Of a stretch of 64,000 bases of DNA, positions 42,801 through 54,100 are shown in pieces. This DNA comes from Branchiostoma floridae (lineage: Eukaryota > Chordata > Leptocardii > Amphioxiformes > Branchiostomatidae). Numbering within the stretch: position 1 is the stretch's first letter; each line of letters opens with the position of its first letter. The notes beneath the pieces were generated by a model. It searched no databases. It saw only the letters and a program-made list of their open reading frames with translations, and had not been told where the DNA came from. The position numbers and the translations under genes are program-made. The stretch spans positions 16,801,933 through 16,865,932 of the forward strand of contig NC_049979.1 of the NCBI RefSeq assembly GCF_000003815.2, given 5' to 3'.

Positions 42801-45280
42801 TCATAGAAATTCTGGGCCCGTTTCTCCATTCACTTTACTGATATTGTTAGGCACCGACTTGCCGAAAGGTTACCCATAATCCCTGTAAATAGGAAACACC
42901 TTTACTAAGTGAAAAACAGAGAGGCACACTGATACCGTGCCTGTATCCAGGCGATAGTGGGGCTCAGGTTTCTAATTTTACCTTGTCAGCGACTCAAGAA
43001 GACTATTTTGGGGGCTGGTATTTGATTGGGTGTTTAGATGACCTTCTGTGCAATTGTGAGGAGACGGGTTTTGATCTGTCCTTCGCGCGCTCTCGTATCT
43101 CATTACTGCCAGGCAAGGCTAGCTTATCTCTTGGCAAAGCTGCAAGGTCAGCCATGCTCAGTGAGTCAGCTTGTTTGGATTACACAGAAATGAGATGTCT
43201 TGTTTTTCAGAAGCCCATGGGAGTCCCACCCACCACTGCCCCGGGCCTTCTGAGGGCGCGTATATTCTACACAAACGACGGGTACCACAAACCACAAGAT
43301 GGCCAAACTGGAACCGTTCCAGTGGACAATTTGGATCAGGTGTGTTTTGGATTAAAGATCGCGTTTATAATCATTTTGCCAATCCGACGTAATCTGAAAC
43401 GTTTCATGCATAATTCATCCATGACCAGGAATGCGACTGATTACATACGCGGATTTGTTGACAGAACTAATTAAAAATTGCAAAGATAAGTTAGCAAAAG
43501 ACAAACAACGCGAGAAACGTGAGAGCAAAGAAGAAACAAATTAGTAAAAGAAAAATAATTTGTGAAAAGCTCTGGAGATTTAAAAGAAAACCCTGTTCAC
43601 CAAAAAGCTTTGTTAGTAATAAATATCAAGTGAAAAGATGTCTGGACTCACCGATAGAAATGTCTTGGTCGTCTTGTAAGTACTCTGCGCCAGTTGGCAC
43701 CACACAGTCCAGGTCTGACGTGGGGGACGGCAGTGTGAAGGTCAGAGTCTTCCTCACTTTTGTGTCCACTTCAACCAGCTGAGGAGAAAACAAAAAACAT
43801 AACATTAAATCTACAGTGCAGACGGCGTAAATTTGAAAATTAAGCGTGCTTTAGATTAGAGTCTGCCAAACCAACACAACCTGATCATACGTACATTCCT
43901 GTTGTAAATGGTAACATTGGGACACTTCACAAACGCTTCCGCACCCGACATACTTAAACAATGGGAAAATATTACGATCGGAACTCTGGGAACAACAAGT
44001 TGACTGTCAACATGTGATGATGAAATAACGGACAGGGGACCCCCAGACTGTGTTTATAGTGTGTGCCTGTTGGATTATGTTAGTCACCTGTCTGATAACC
44101 GTGCCCACACACCGCACCTTGTCTGTAGTAAACAATACCGGGACGTGACACGAGATGAACATTTTCCGGACCCAAACCACAACGTCAGGTGAATGACCCC
44201 CGGACAGGTATGACCAGGTAAAGGCCCGGAAACGACAGACAATTGCCCCATGTGACTAATGTTTACACAAGTGGTTCATTTTGCCAGAGATGTGTGGGAG
44301 TGCATTGTTGTGATGAATAAACAAACATCCTCGGTGTAGACAGAAAACATGCCATGTCCAAAAATATTGACTTTTTTCGGTGATCCCTACAATTCAGCAT
44401 CGTTAATTACGTAAGTCTTGTGATGTTGACATAAGTGCTAACAAGAGTAAGGTGATTAGCGATTGCAAAAATGGGGCGGATTTGAAATAACAAGTCTAGA
44501 GTACTGTAATTTTGGACGGGTAAAATCAACAAAATTCAACCTTGTTTAGACGTGTAAGCGGCTAGCTAGCGAGTATGATCCGTGGATGGGGGTTTATGGG
44601 CTGGATAACTGGTGTGTTTGCCACAGTGCAACGTGAGTTGGCCGCTTGCCAGATCGGTTGGCAGTACACAAGCTAATCAAGTATGTGTGAGGTCAGGACC
44701 CCTGTGACGCAGCGCGCTGGAGCGGGCTCATGTTCGCTGTTACGTGTGTGGAATCTCGGCTATCATCCCCGAGAGACCATTCACATGTTGTAGCCACATT
44801 TTTTCAACGTTTTTTTTTAGGAAGTTCTTACTCCAATCAATGAGATTTGTACACATGGGTTATAGTCACAGTATATATTTTCTTACATATCGGGAAATTT
44901 CCGAAAATATTGCGGATAATTTGTACGGTGTATTTTTTCTTCTTCTACAGTTTGACTTCTGTAGGAGGTCCAACTGAAGTCATTTATTGAAAAATAGTCT
45001 AATAGGCAGTAACGCTTGTGTAACAGTACCTGGCTTCTTTATCAGATTTTTTTCAGTGCGTTTGTGCAAGGTGGGGCAAAAGCAAACATGGTTGTTTGCA
45101 AGGCGCGAGAGCGCCAAACGTGTCGCGTTGTGCTGGCTGGCACCTAAGGGGGAACCCCTGATCGAGATAGCAGGAAAGATCTAGAAACGTGATTTTATCA
45201 TGATGTAGGTTTGTTCTTACCTTAGTAGATTTCAGGCCAGGAGCCATGGGATCGACGAGGCATGTTGGTACCTTCATCAT
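39475..45280 (-). CDS. Ets1/2: ETS1/2-type transcription factor, complete
   Basis: Sequence-specific nuclear activator binding GGA(A/T) sites, downstream of Ras/MAP kinase in this family. Coding exons 45221-45280, 43652-43778, 41578-41694, 41035-41235, 40472-40909, 40095-40337 and 39475-39827 total 1539 nt, 512 aa plus stop, all phases joining. Residues 102-168 form a Pointed/SAM domain ([24 protein letters not shown]). A MAP-kinase-type site PPVTP (Thr72) lies just before it. The Ser/Pro/Tyr-rich middle is followed by the inhibitory-helix motif [16 protein letters not shown] and the ETS domain (about 400-485) with [17 protein letters not shown] and [17 protein letters not shown]. The C-terminal [11 protein letters not shown] matches ETS1/2. 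The start is the first ATG of the second exon, MMKVP; the upstream exon frame is open but has no ATG. Confidence 0.95.
40095..40337 (-). CDS. Ets1/2: ETS exon 7 (linker and inhibitory region)
   Basis: Ser/Asn-rich linker with [10 protein letters not shown], as in the ETS1 serine-rich region, ending [14 protein letters not shown], the counterpart of the autoinhibitory helix before the ETS domain. Phase 1 at both ends. Confidence 0.93.
40472..40909 (-). CDS. Ets1/2: ETS exon 6 (transactivation region)
   Basis: 146 codons, acidic and Tyr/Ser/Pro-rich, with a [12 protein letters not shown] sumoylation-like IKTE motif. Phases fit both neighbours. Poorly conserved region, so support is from open frame and splice sites. 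Confidence 0.9.
41035..41235 (-). CDS. Ets1/2: ETS exon 5 (Pointed domain)
   Basis: Encodes [20 protein letters not shown] and [19 protein letters not shown], the SAM/Pointed domain used for ERK docking in ETS1/2. Confidence 0.97.
41578..41694 (-). CDS. Ets1/2: ETS exon 4 (MAP-kinase site)
   Basis: Encodes [20 protein letters not shown], then [12 protein letters not shown]. The PVTP threonine is the counterpart of the phosphorylated Thr38 of ETS1 and Thr72 of ETS2. Accepts splicing from exon 3 or, by phase, from the alternative first exon. Confidence 0.94.
42263..42495 (-). other. Alternative ETS first exon (short isoform)
   Basis: Contains ATGTCTTCAG followed by a GTATTT donor; the ATG is at 42270-42272. 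Its phase-1 end joins exon 4 exactly, giving [15 protein letters not shown] and a 453-aa protein that keeps the MAP-kinase site, Pointed and ETS domains but loses the first 62 residues of the long form. Inferred from phase and promoter context. Confidence 0.45.
42523..42628 (-). promoter_or_regulatory. Internal ETS promoter: TATA-like, CArG and full CRE
   Basis: Minus-strand ATAAAA at 42523-42528, CArG box CCATATTTGG at 42580-42589 and palindromic CRE TGACGTCA at 42621-42628, in a GC-rich block. These are SRF and CREB-type sites. They lie just upstream of the alternative first exon. Confidence 0.45.
43652..43778 (-). CDS. Ets1/2: ETS exon 3
   Basis: N-terminal exon encoding [20 protein letters not shown] and an acidic tail. 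Clear GTGAGT donor and pyrimidine-rich acceptor. Divergent region, supported by phase. Confidence 0.85.
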
Positions 45281-45288
45281 GGATGTTT
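45221..45288 (-). CDS. Ets1/2: ETS exon 2 (start codon)
   Basis: After an oligo-T acceptor the exon has 8 untranslated bases, then [23 protein letters not shown] at 45278-45280. Donor GTAAGA. Confidence 0.82.
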
Positions 45289-45835
45289 CTGAAAAAAAAA
45301 CATCAGCACTGCATAAATATTTTTGTACACCAATCAAACCTTGCCTTGTCACGTTTGAATATTCATCCCGTACACTCTAGTTGTAAACATTCCCAGATAT
45401 TAGTCTGCAAATCTACCAACCATTTTTTTTACAAATAGTAATACAATTGACTAGTGCCGAAGTGGTGCGAAAATTTTTTTGACGGCGTTGAAAACATGTG
45501 AACTGCATGTGCATTTTCCAATACACACCCAGTCACCTAAATTTCACAAGAATTGAAGATACTCTTTCTGAAACATGTGCCATAATCCCATCTTTATAAA
45601 TCTGTCTGCACATGTAAGTAAACGTGGCTAGGTCTTGAGTTTGTGAGGCGACTGTAATCACTGAACGGTGGGCGGCCGGTAACGTTACATGGCACGCCAT
45701 GTTGAATGAAAAAAAATCGCCGCGCGCCCGACTAATTCATTCGAGCCATAGTCAGATCGTAGTCTCTCAGTCAAAATGTTGTACAAAATCAGATACGGTG
45801 GGAAATTAACCAAAATGTGGAAAATCAGATCTCAC

Positions 45836-46087
45836 CTTGTGTAAGATGATTCAGAAATCCTGGTTGCGCAGTCAGTCCCGCGTCTTGTCGCTTGCCGAGA
45901 GGTGAGAAACGTGGGCGATCGCGGTGGTAAGAAATTTTACTGCGGTCAAAATAAATATTGTTGACTAACGATACTGTTGGTCGAGCGGGGGCGTATCTAA
46001 AATATCCTCAAAGTTGAACTATCCTCCACGATATTCAGTCACCCTTTCCTAGCGTATCGAGTATTCCTCAGGATGTGAACGTTTCAG
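45836..46087 (-). other. ETS exon 1 (5' UTR)
   Basis: Ends in ACAAG|GTGAG donor at 45836. Its frame is open for about 80 codons into exon 2 without an ATG. The 5' limit is set about 30 bp from the TATA box at 46116 and is inferred. Confidence 0.55.
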
Positions 46088-46115
46088 ACTGCCCACCTAC
46101 GCCGCTGAATAGGCA

Positions 46116-46173
46116 TTTATACCAGAGGACCCCGACGTTGCAAAACAAGGTGGCATGTTCGGCGTCTGATTGG
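46116..46173 (-). promoter_or_regulatory. ETS main promoter (TATA + CCAAT)
   Basis: Minus-strand TATAAA at 46116-46121 and CCAAT at 46169-46173, the latter next to a TGACG half-CRE. Further upstream lie TGACG-type sites (46214-46236, 46350) and a CArG box CCATATAAGG at 46385-46394. Spacing to exon 1 is right for a TATA promoter. Confidence 0.6.
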
Positions 46174-46399
46174 CCAACGTCACGAGGGGTTGGGTATGTG
46201 GTGTAAACACCTTCTTATGACGTAGCTGTACGTCACGGAAAATCGATAGGAGTTGACAGCCCTGCTATTGTTCAGGCGGTAATCCGACACGCCATTTTGT
46301 GTACGTTCTCTGACCCATGCTGACCCAGCCAATAGCAAGCGAGCAACGCTGTGACGTGTACCAAATTAAAAACAAATGTCACTTCCATATAAGGTAACA

Positions 46400-49300
46400 T
46401 TTTGGGCTACCCCGACTTACGCCGAAGGCAACCCAAAACGATCTATTCTTAGAAAGGAGATCCCAAGTAGGTTTATACTGGGCCAGAAAAGGGCCACGAC
46501 GCGGCTGTAAACATGACTTCTGTGGTTTTTACATCACAACAGCGAATGGATATCCTATGTGACGAAGGACATATGATGTAACCTGCTTCTAGTTTGCTAA
46601 GATACACACGAGTATTTAATGATGTTGTAAAGTTTTGTTTGCGTATTTCACTGTTTGTACATGGCTGTTTGCACGCAACCAGCTTTATCAACCGATCGTA
46701 ACTCAACATGTAGGTATTTGTCGGGTGAGAAACGTCACTGGCCACATTATTCTTTGTTCTGCCGACTTGTTATGATCTGACGTTTATATCGATACAGGTC
46801 TTGACAGACTTATCATATCTTGTCGCTCCAGGTAAGTGTTCATTGGCCAACAGGGGTTGGTTGGTTGATTGGGCCTTCAGATTACATTAAAGATGTTCAT
46901 CTGACAACATAGTCTAATTCAAACACATTGCCTTCTACCAATGGGATTATATACATATATTCCCAATCCAGATAAATGAGGAGAGGATGACATGTATGTA
47001 GTAAGCCCGCTTTATAATGTCCCGTAAACTTACCAGGTGCCTCAGCTCAGTTTATCAATCAACACAAGCGACAACAACAGGCACCGTGCTGACGTGGTGT
47101 GTTGTTGATTTTCACCTGAGCACGACGCGCTCTTTTTTTTATTTTTATGAAGACATATTGGTGTCATTGTCCCCACTTACGTGCACCGTCACCACGACTC
47201 GGCACCTGTTTGTTCTGGCGTCGGGCCAGGGCCTTGCAGCTTGGCAAGGACAAACAGCCCCAAAGGTTTAGGTTCTTAGAAGGAGGTTTAAAAGGTGTCA
47301 TGACCGCTACATACATATGCATAACAAAAGTCAGCAATACCCTTTTCTCGGTAATTTTGCAATATGAAGTTAGCCTTCTTCAGAGCACTCGTGCATGTTG
47401 TATAGCTCCGGTTTGTTCTACTTATAGCAAGACGAACCGACAAAATGAAACACGTATACGTAAGAACAAGTCAATGGTAGGATTAGGGTGATAATTTCTG
47501 ATATGAAGGATCAGAATAAGGTGTGTAAAAAAACTGTTAAAACATCAGAAGCCAAATTTACAACTCTGCTTGCATATTGTACTACGGAAACTCACCATCA
47601 AGAGAAATCGTCATCACACAAAAAAGTAGCTCACGAATTGAAAACTTTGTGCCCTACAATAACCTGGCTTCAAATGGCAGCATCTGTGCTGAACCGAAGT
47701 AACCCAGTAATTGCCCACAGGGTCACCTTGATGTTTTCCCCGTGTGTTTGAATGGAACAAGAGGCAGGTAATCCCATGCGAGCTGTCTCTGATTACGAAA
47801 CGATCAGGCACAATCACGTTAATGACGTTAATGATGGTGAATACACAGGGGTCGATGGCCTTAAGAAGTGATGCCGGAGAAATCATGTACGTGCAGCATA
47901 TGAAAGGGAAAAGCCTCTCAAACATTACCAAGACTATAAAAGCTAGTCTTGGATCGTGCGGGGGTGTTACCAGTGGCAGATCACTGTTGACTTGGCATAT
48001 TGGGTGTCGAATCCCTTCAGCAAACATAGTAAAGGCAGGGACAGGACAAGTTTCATGTCAAACTACATTCTAACTTGACTTGATCCAGGTCAAGGTTAAC
48101 TGGGTATCCCCCAGCTACAACCTATAGATTCTCAGTTCTCCAATGTCCACGCTTATTAAAGTGTTTTCTGAACTTTTGAAATCCGTTGCCAAAAACTTTC
48201 CTTCGATAGTAATGGATATTGTTTAATACATGTAAATATAAAACGTACGGGATGTGTACTCTCCTTCCGACATCACAAAATCCACACATTTTAGAAACGG
48301 TTGGATTTCTCGTCTCCGACAAAGAAGTCGATTCCAATAATTTGGAGTAAGTTTTTAGACTAGAGTAGAGACATGCTACATTAAAATTGTTATACACTGT
48401 TTGTCTGTACCTTTCATCAAATGTGTGTTATTGCAATTAGCCTACGGGTAAGAGTTTGGCAATAAAGTAAACTTTCATTATTGTTATCGTAATAAAATTT
48501 AAAAAAAAACGCTGCTATTTAGAAACGAAAACTGATTGACTTCCTTTCCAATCTCCAAAAGGCAAAAGAATGGCAGGCTGTAATCATTGGGTACGCAGCC
48601 TGCGATGGAGTTTAGAACCTTACCAGCACCGCCGTGTCATCATCGTATACCTTACAGCGGTCTGAGACAGGGTCAACTCAACGATGTGCTTGCATTCTTG
48701 GAAGGTGCCACATGTACATGGGAGGGTTTTGATCCCCAAAACAAACTTATTCTGCGATTTGATCTGTCATAAGCTGATATGCCCCAGCTGTGTTTATCTA
48801 TCGGGTTACCAGCGGTCACTCCCCGACCTGAGGTGACCTGTCAACATCAAGGGTGACGGCTTACATAACAATTTCATTTCTCGGAAGTCGTGCACTGGGG
48901 CACTCGCCCACAACGAATGTGACATAGCCCTAGACGAATGTTAGGCGACAGTTAGTTGAAGTAGGCTGAAATATCTGAAAATGTATTTCGAGTCCGGGCA
49001 AAGTCTTTCAAAGTCAAAGAGCAAGAAACAAACTTACTGTTTCCTTGGTATATTATGTTCTGTGTGTTCGGTCATTCCCGATCAAGCCAACTCTTTTTGG
49101 CACTCTCGCACCAGCCTTTCTGGGTGCCCAGAAAATATCATCAATACAATCTATTAGTATGGCCCTAGCATCATGTAGAATATGAAGAAGCCGGAAAGCA
49201 ACTTATTGTTTTGTATTCTTAGGTTAACTTCCTAAACATAAAACTAATGGTCATCGAATGAACGTCCCTTAGGACTAAAGTTCATTGGGGCACTTGGAAA

Positions 49301-49634
49301 GAGAAAGTAGGTTAAGATCTAACGTGGGCATGCCAAATGAATGTTCAAGGAAATAAACTCGTTCAAGGAAGTATCTAAGTCCTGCTTGTCATGCTGAATA
49401 TGTGAAATTCACAGGCGGTTTCAATTTCAGGCCATGTTCCAAGAATAGTAACTGACACAAGGAAATACGCTGACTTTGTCACTTCAGGTCAATTATCAGA
49501 CGGTCTGGAAAACAGATTGGCAAATGTTTAAACAATTTGATAAAAATGTGAACTCATCATCATTTTCATTTCAAACAACTTGGAAATGCCATTACTTAGT
49601 GTTGGATTCAAGTGCTAATCTCTTACAACGTCTC
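46400..49634. other. Upstream intergenic DNA of the ETS gene
   Basis: No supported exon or repeat family. Long frames on both strands around 47488-48027 overlap each other and lack recognisable domains. Confidence 0.4.
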
Positions 49635-49639
49635 TTACT

Positions 49640-50905
49640 CACCCCGACCAATCGAATGGGGATATCCCTCGCGAATGTGCACACTCCTCTAGAAAAGAGG
49701 ACACTCCTCGACGTTCAAGGGGACGTTCCTCTTGGAAAGGGGATATGCCTCCCTTTATTAGGGGACGCTCCTCCGGAAATGGTATGGTTATCGGGCATAG
49801 GGGACGTCCCTCCAACACCCACGCCGGCCCGTGGAATCGGCCGAAAACCCGACAAATCCCTTTCTAGTTCATCTAAATCACAACATCCAAAACTTTAACC
49901 CCGTCAGTGCTCTCGACAAAAGTCACACCTCGCAAGGTAGGGATAGCTTTTTATTTAAAATTGAGGCATGTTGGAAATAAAGCTGTCCGCGCGGCAGAAC
50001 ATCACTTCTCTTCAGTGTTTTAATGGCGGCGTATCGCACGCCCGGCAAGCACAACATCGACTCTTAGCCTAAATATCCGCGTGCTTGTCGAGTTTTAAGG
50101 CCTCCCTCCCTGACACACGTACATGGGAGAAGTTTCTAACACGATGTTAGTCGCCGTTATCTGTTATGGCCTGTAAAAAGGTCGCGGTGTACTGGAAACG
50201 CTCGATAACTACGGCTAACCGTGACAGAGACCCGGCGCCCTAATCTCCAAGCAGATCCTACGGTAGCATAAGATAGTATCTAAAGCTGGCAGAGGAGTGA
50301 AGCTGGCTTAGGAGTGTGTTTTGCTCGACAAGCACACGGATACGGCATCGGGCCATGTAGCCGCGTTGTACAAAAAAATCCCGAATAACTACGTCTTACA
50401 TCGTGTTAGAAACTTCTCCCACGTGCGTGTGTTAGGGAGGGAGGCCCTAAAACCCGACAAGCACGCGGATATTTAGGCTAAAACTCGATGTTGTGCTTGC
50501 CGGGCGTGTGATACGCCGCCATTAAAACACTGAAGGGAAGTGATGTTCTGCCGCGCGGACAGCTTTATTTCCAACATGCCTCAATTTTAAATCAAAAACT
50601 ATCCGTACCTTGCGAGGTGTGACTTTTGTCGAGAGCACTGGCGGGGTTAAAGTTTTGGATGTTGTGATTTAGGTGAACTAGAAAGGGATTTGTCGGGTTT
50701 TCGGCCGATTCCACGGGCCGGCGTGGGTGTTGGAGGGACGTCCCCTATGCCCGATAACCATACCATTTCCGGAGGAGCGTCCCCTAATAAAGGGAGGCAC
50801 ATCCCCTTTCCAAGAGGAACGTCCCCTTGAACGTCGAGGAGTGTCCTCTTTTCTAGAGGAGTGTGCACATTCGCGAGGGATGTCCCCATTCGATTGGTCG
50901 GGGTG
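49640..50905. mobile_element. Giant foldback transposon with 5-bp target duplication
   Basis: 1266 bp: arms of about 510 bp (49640-50149 and 50397-50905) are near-perfect inverted copies, ends CACCCCGACCAATCG / CGATTGGTCGGGGTG, flanked by TTACT at 49635-49639 and 50906-50910. Each arm carries the same open frame reading inward (LANVHTPLEKRTLLDVQGDV). The central 247 bp hold part of another repeat. No transposase. CAC ends and 5-bp duplications recall Transib/RAG-type elements. Confidence 0.88.
50241..50310 (+). repeat. Half of a hairpin element nested in the foldback loop
   Basis: TAATCTCCAAGCAGATCCTA and GCTGGCAGAGGAGT match one arm of the hairpin element at 63451-63631. Confidence 0.65.
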
Positions 50906-51079
50906 TTACTGTATGTCACATGCAAGCCTCATCAAGATGCGTAACGACGGAATCAGACAACTAGAGAAGAGTGGTAGTATACACATGTTTTAAGAAAAGG
51001 GAAGAGGTATGTAAACGTTAGATATAGTGATAGCATAGCTGCAGATCATGTAATACTACATGTAATAGTACTTAGTATC

Positions 51080-51140
51080 CCATCATGGGATTTGCTGCAT
51101 TTAGCCCGCATGGGCAGGAACATGCAAATAAAGATCATCA
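51080..51140 (+). repeat. Retroelement-tail-like sequence
   Basis: Ends GCAAATAAAGATCATCATCA, similar to LINE 3' tails. Recognised from pattern only. Confidence 0.25.
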
Positions 51141-51182
51141 TCATTAATTATGCAAATGACGGCTCATTTGCATAATTAATGA
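51141..51182. repeat. Perfect palindrome with two octamer (POU) motifs
   Basis: 19-bp arms TCATTAATTATGCAAATGA, exactly complementary, with a CGGC loop. Each arm contains ATGCAAAT (octamer) and a TAAT homeodomain core. Confidence 0.8.
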
Positions 51183-54100
51183 GAAAAAAGTATTTTAGTC
51201 ACCTTGTTAGTCCTATTGTATTATTCTGTTTAGCAAAATTGTATCACTCTGTCCGTCAAGCCCATTTGTGCATGTACATGTACTAGCATCTGTTTTTTTT
51301 AATCTAAAAAGTTTCTATGTGAAATCAGATCCTCCTTCAGATGTATTTTGCAGTTCAAAGATGTGTACAGATAAATATAGCCTGGTCTCAGCAGCCTGGT
51401 GTTGTCCTATTCAAAGTCAAATTTGCGTTGCTAGCCGCACTCCCACCGAAGGATCATCCATATCAAACAGTTTTCCCTTCTATGTGCACGCAACAAGCCG
51501 ATGCGTGTTCAGATGTTGCTTCTAATGACCCACAGTTACCAGGGATGACAGTAACCAGAAACTGAAGAGAGGCATAGATTGGAACCTGACGTTACTACCT
51601 GCGCAAGAAGAACTCTAGTCTACTCTAGTACTCTACTCTACATTTGTTGGTCTGGGTTGTCTTTAGATCGACACACCCAGATCTTACGCCGCAGGTTCAT
51701 AATCCTCTCTATTGTTCCCCACAACAAGGTATAATGTGTTTCCATGGATCAAGGGAGTTAAACCTTTTTTTCAACCTCCTTGCATGGATGAAACACACCT
51801 GTTGATTCTGTGTTCAGACATGTCTGTGTTTTGTTCACGGGTATGTTTAAAAGACTGTTGTTAGTTGAATGTCTTGTTTTTAACAGGTCGGTCTCCCGTA
51901 TGTCAGGAGTGCCTGAGGTGTGCAGTACTATATAAAGTAACCAGAAGAGCGTTGATGATGTAGTCGCCTGTGGGCAGGAGATAATTGTACCTCTTCACCA
52001 GCTGATCCCATCCTTATTAGCGCCGATGACGCGGCTAATTTGCCGCACCCTCACTCATTGATTGTTGGTTTTCCCTTCGAATTCCGCGAAATCAATAGAA
52101 TGACGAGCTTAGACAAAGGCACCCTGTAGTTAATTGTGATTAAAAGAAGTAGTCTGTCCGTAGATGAGAAAAGGTAAAAACTTACCTAGGACTGTGGTGT
52201 TAATTTGGACGCAAAAACATGTAAGCACCGTGACTAATACACGTACATGTGTGCTGTGTCGTGCCAGAGGCAGCCATTTGTGACTTATTGTGCACTCAGT
52301 AGTTATTAGTGTAAATCAGGGTGTAGAAAACGTGTTTGTCTGAAATCGATCTCCAGGCTTAGTTAGTGATGGACCATAATAGCCCCTGGATTGTAGCCCT
52401 CAAACAAGTACTGTGCCGTGTCTCTTTGTGTTTTGCCATTTGCTAAAAGATCATCCCATGATTTATGCGAATATGAAAACACCATAGTGTTGCATGTACT
52501 AGTATATTGTTTAGCAGAGCGAAAATACAAACTGGGTGATGACCTTCGCAAACATGTTGTTCTCCACTGGGGTTAGTCTCAAACATCAGCCTGTATATAT
52601 GTACCGCATTCTGAGCCATAAAACGTTAACATGAATATGTCAGTATCTATTCTGCACGGATGGGACTGATAACCAAACTCCATTCGCGGCCTGCATGTTG
52701 GGTAAAGTTAACATTAGGCTATATTGATTTGATTATATGATGACATCATCTTGAAAGCGCAAAACTGATGCAAGCGTGATAATGAAAAAAGACCCCCCCC
52801 CCTACAAATGCCTGCAGTATGAAAGCCATGTGGCCACAAAGGTTGATAATAGAGTATATTCCAAGACTCAGCAACAATGATTTTAAAATCTTACAAATAT
52901 CGTTGGCAAACCCGCATGGTGTCTTGGAATGGCCTCTAGAATCTGAACTTCTGTTCTTTCACATCTACAACAAATATTTCCTCCATTTGCAGCTGCTTTC
53001 TGCGATGTACAGTATGGTTGAAAACTTCTTTCTTTCTTTTTAGAAACGGCCGGAAATTGATGCGCGCTTGGATGCCATCCATCAAATCAGCATGGTCCTA
53101 GTACTAAAAGAATAGACGACTGGCCTAAATCATATTTTTCTAGAATTATACAACTTCAGGCACAGGGCCCAAAGTTCATGTACTTACATTTATTAAACTC
53201 AGTAGTTGGTCTGGCTAAAACATGTACTCTTCACCATGCAAAAAAAAAAGAGATAAGGCACAAGTTTTCTTTACAAAAAGTTACATGTCGGCTTTGTGCG
53301 AAAAATGCTTCAGATGGAAGCTATTTTTCAGGATCCCAATGCCAGACATGTCCTATAGGCTATTGTAGAAAAAAGTGAACATGAATAAATGGCACAGTCC
53401 TATGCAACCACCCTATCATTGACGTCCATTACCGAATATCCTAATCGATAAAGACCTCCCACCCCCTTAACTTAAGACTTAAGACTGTAATATATCTCAC
53501 TCCTACAACACAGCCTTACGTGGGAGGCCAGTTTTGTAGGTGGATGCCGTAGCCCGCTACGTGCTCCGTAAGCTCCGCAGAAAATCGATAAGCTCCCGCC
53601 ACGGAGACGTAATCTCCTCCCTTCACCTTGAACCTTTTCTTTCCTTGCGAGCATGCCTTTCTGCGCTCAGCGCGGCTGCGCGGTGCATCTGCCGCGCGGC
53701 GTACCCCACATTTTGTACTGTAGTAATGCACCTAGGCTTACAAGGCGCCAGCTATTTTTAACTCCCTGCCCAACGGCACCACTTTACTTGGCGAAATAGA
53801 TATCTATAGTAACCCGAAATGCACTCAGTGCGGGAGGGTACTCTGTTATTGCAGACTCGAGCAGATACGACTAGAATGCGCAAGTGGTCGTACGTGTCAG
53901 GTTGTTATGAATGCGGACGAGTTTGTAGAGAGCTGCGCGCGTGCTTGTTGGGAAGATGACGACAGTGCGCCAAGATGTGGCACCAAGTATAACTTTACAA
54001 GTTTTACTGCAAAAAGAACATTATCTAACACTGAGGATTGGTGATAGTCATAACGCGACCAGATAAATGTCTAATGGTTTCCAAAGTCATGAACCATACG

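Noticed and set aside
42983-43474. 163-codon plus-strand ORF in an ETS intron
   Set aside because: Antisense to the ETS intron, no recognisable domain, composition like other chance frames. Kept out of the feature list.
47614-48073. Overlapping ORFs of 137 (minus) and 109 (plus) codons
   Set aside because: Mutually overlapping and without domains; only a weak B-box-like word GTGTCGAATCCC, with no A box at proper spacing, so neither gene nor SINE is claimed.
49476-50925. Mirror-image ORFs of 140 and 92 codons as genes
   Set aside because: Both lie in the two arms of the foldback transposon and are the same sequence in opposite orientation; treated as part of the element.
53733-54042. Cys-rich open frame of about 100 codons on the plus strand
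   Set aside because: Internal open frame with only a late ATG (45 codons); no domain beyond scattered cysteines, and the GC-rich context makes it likely chance.
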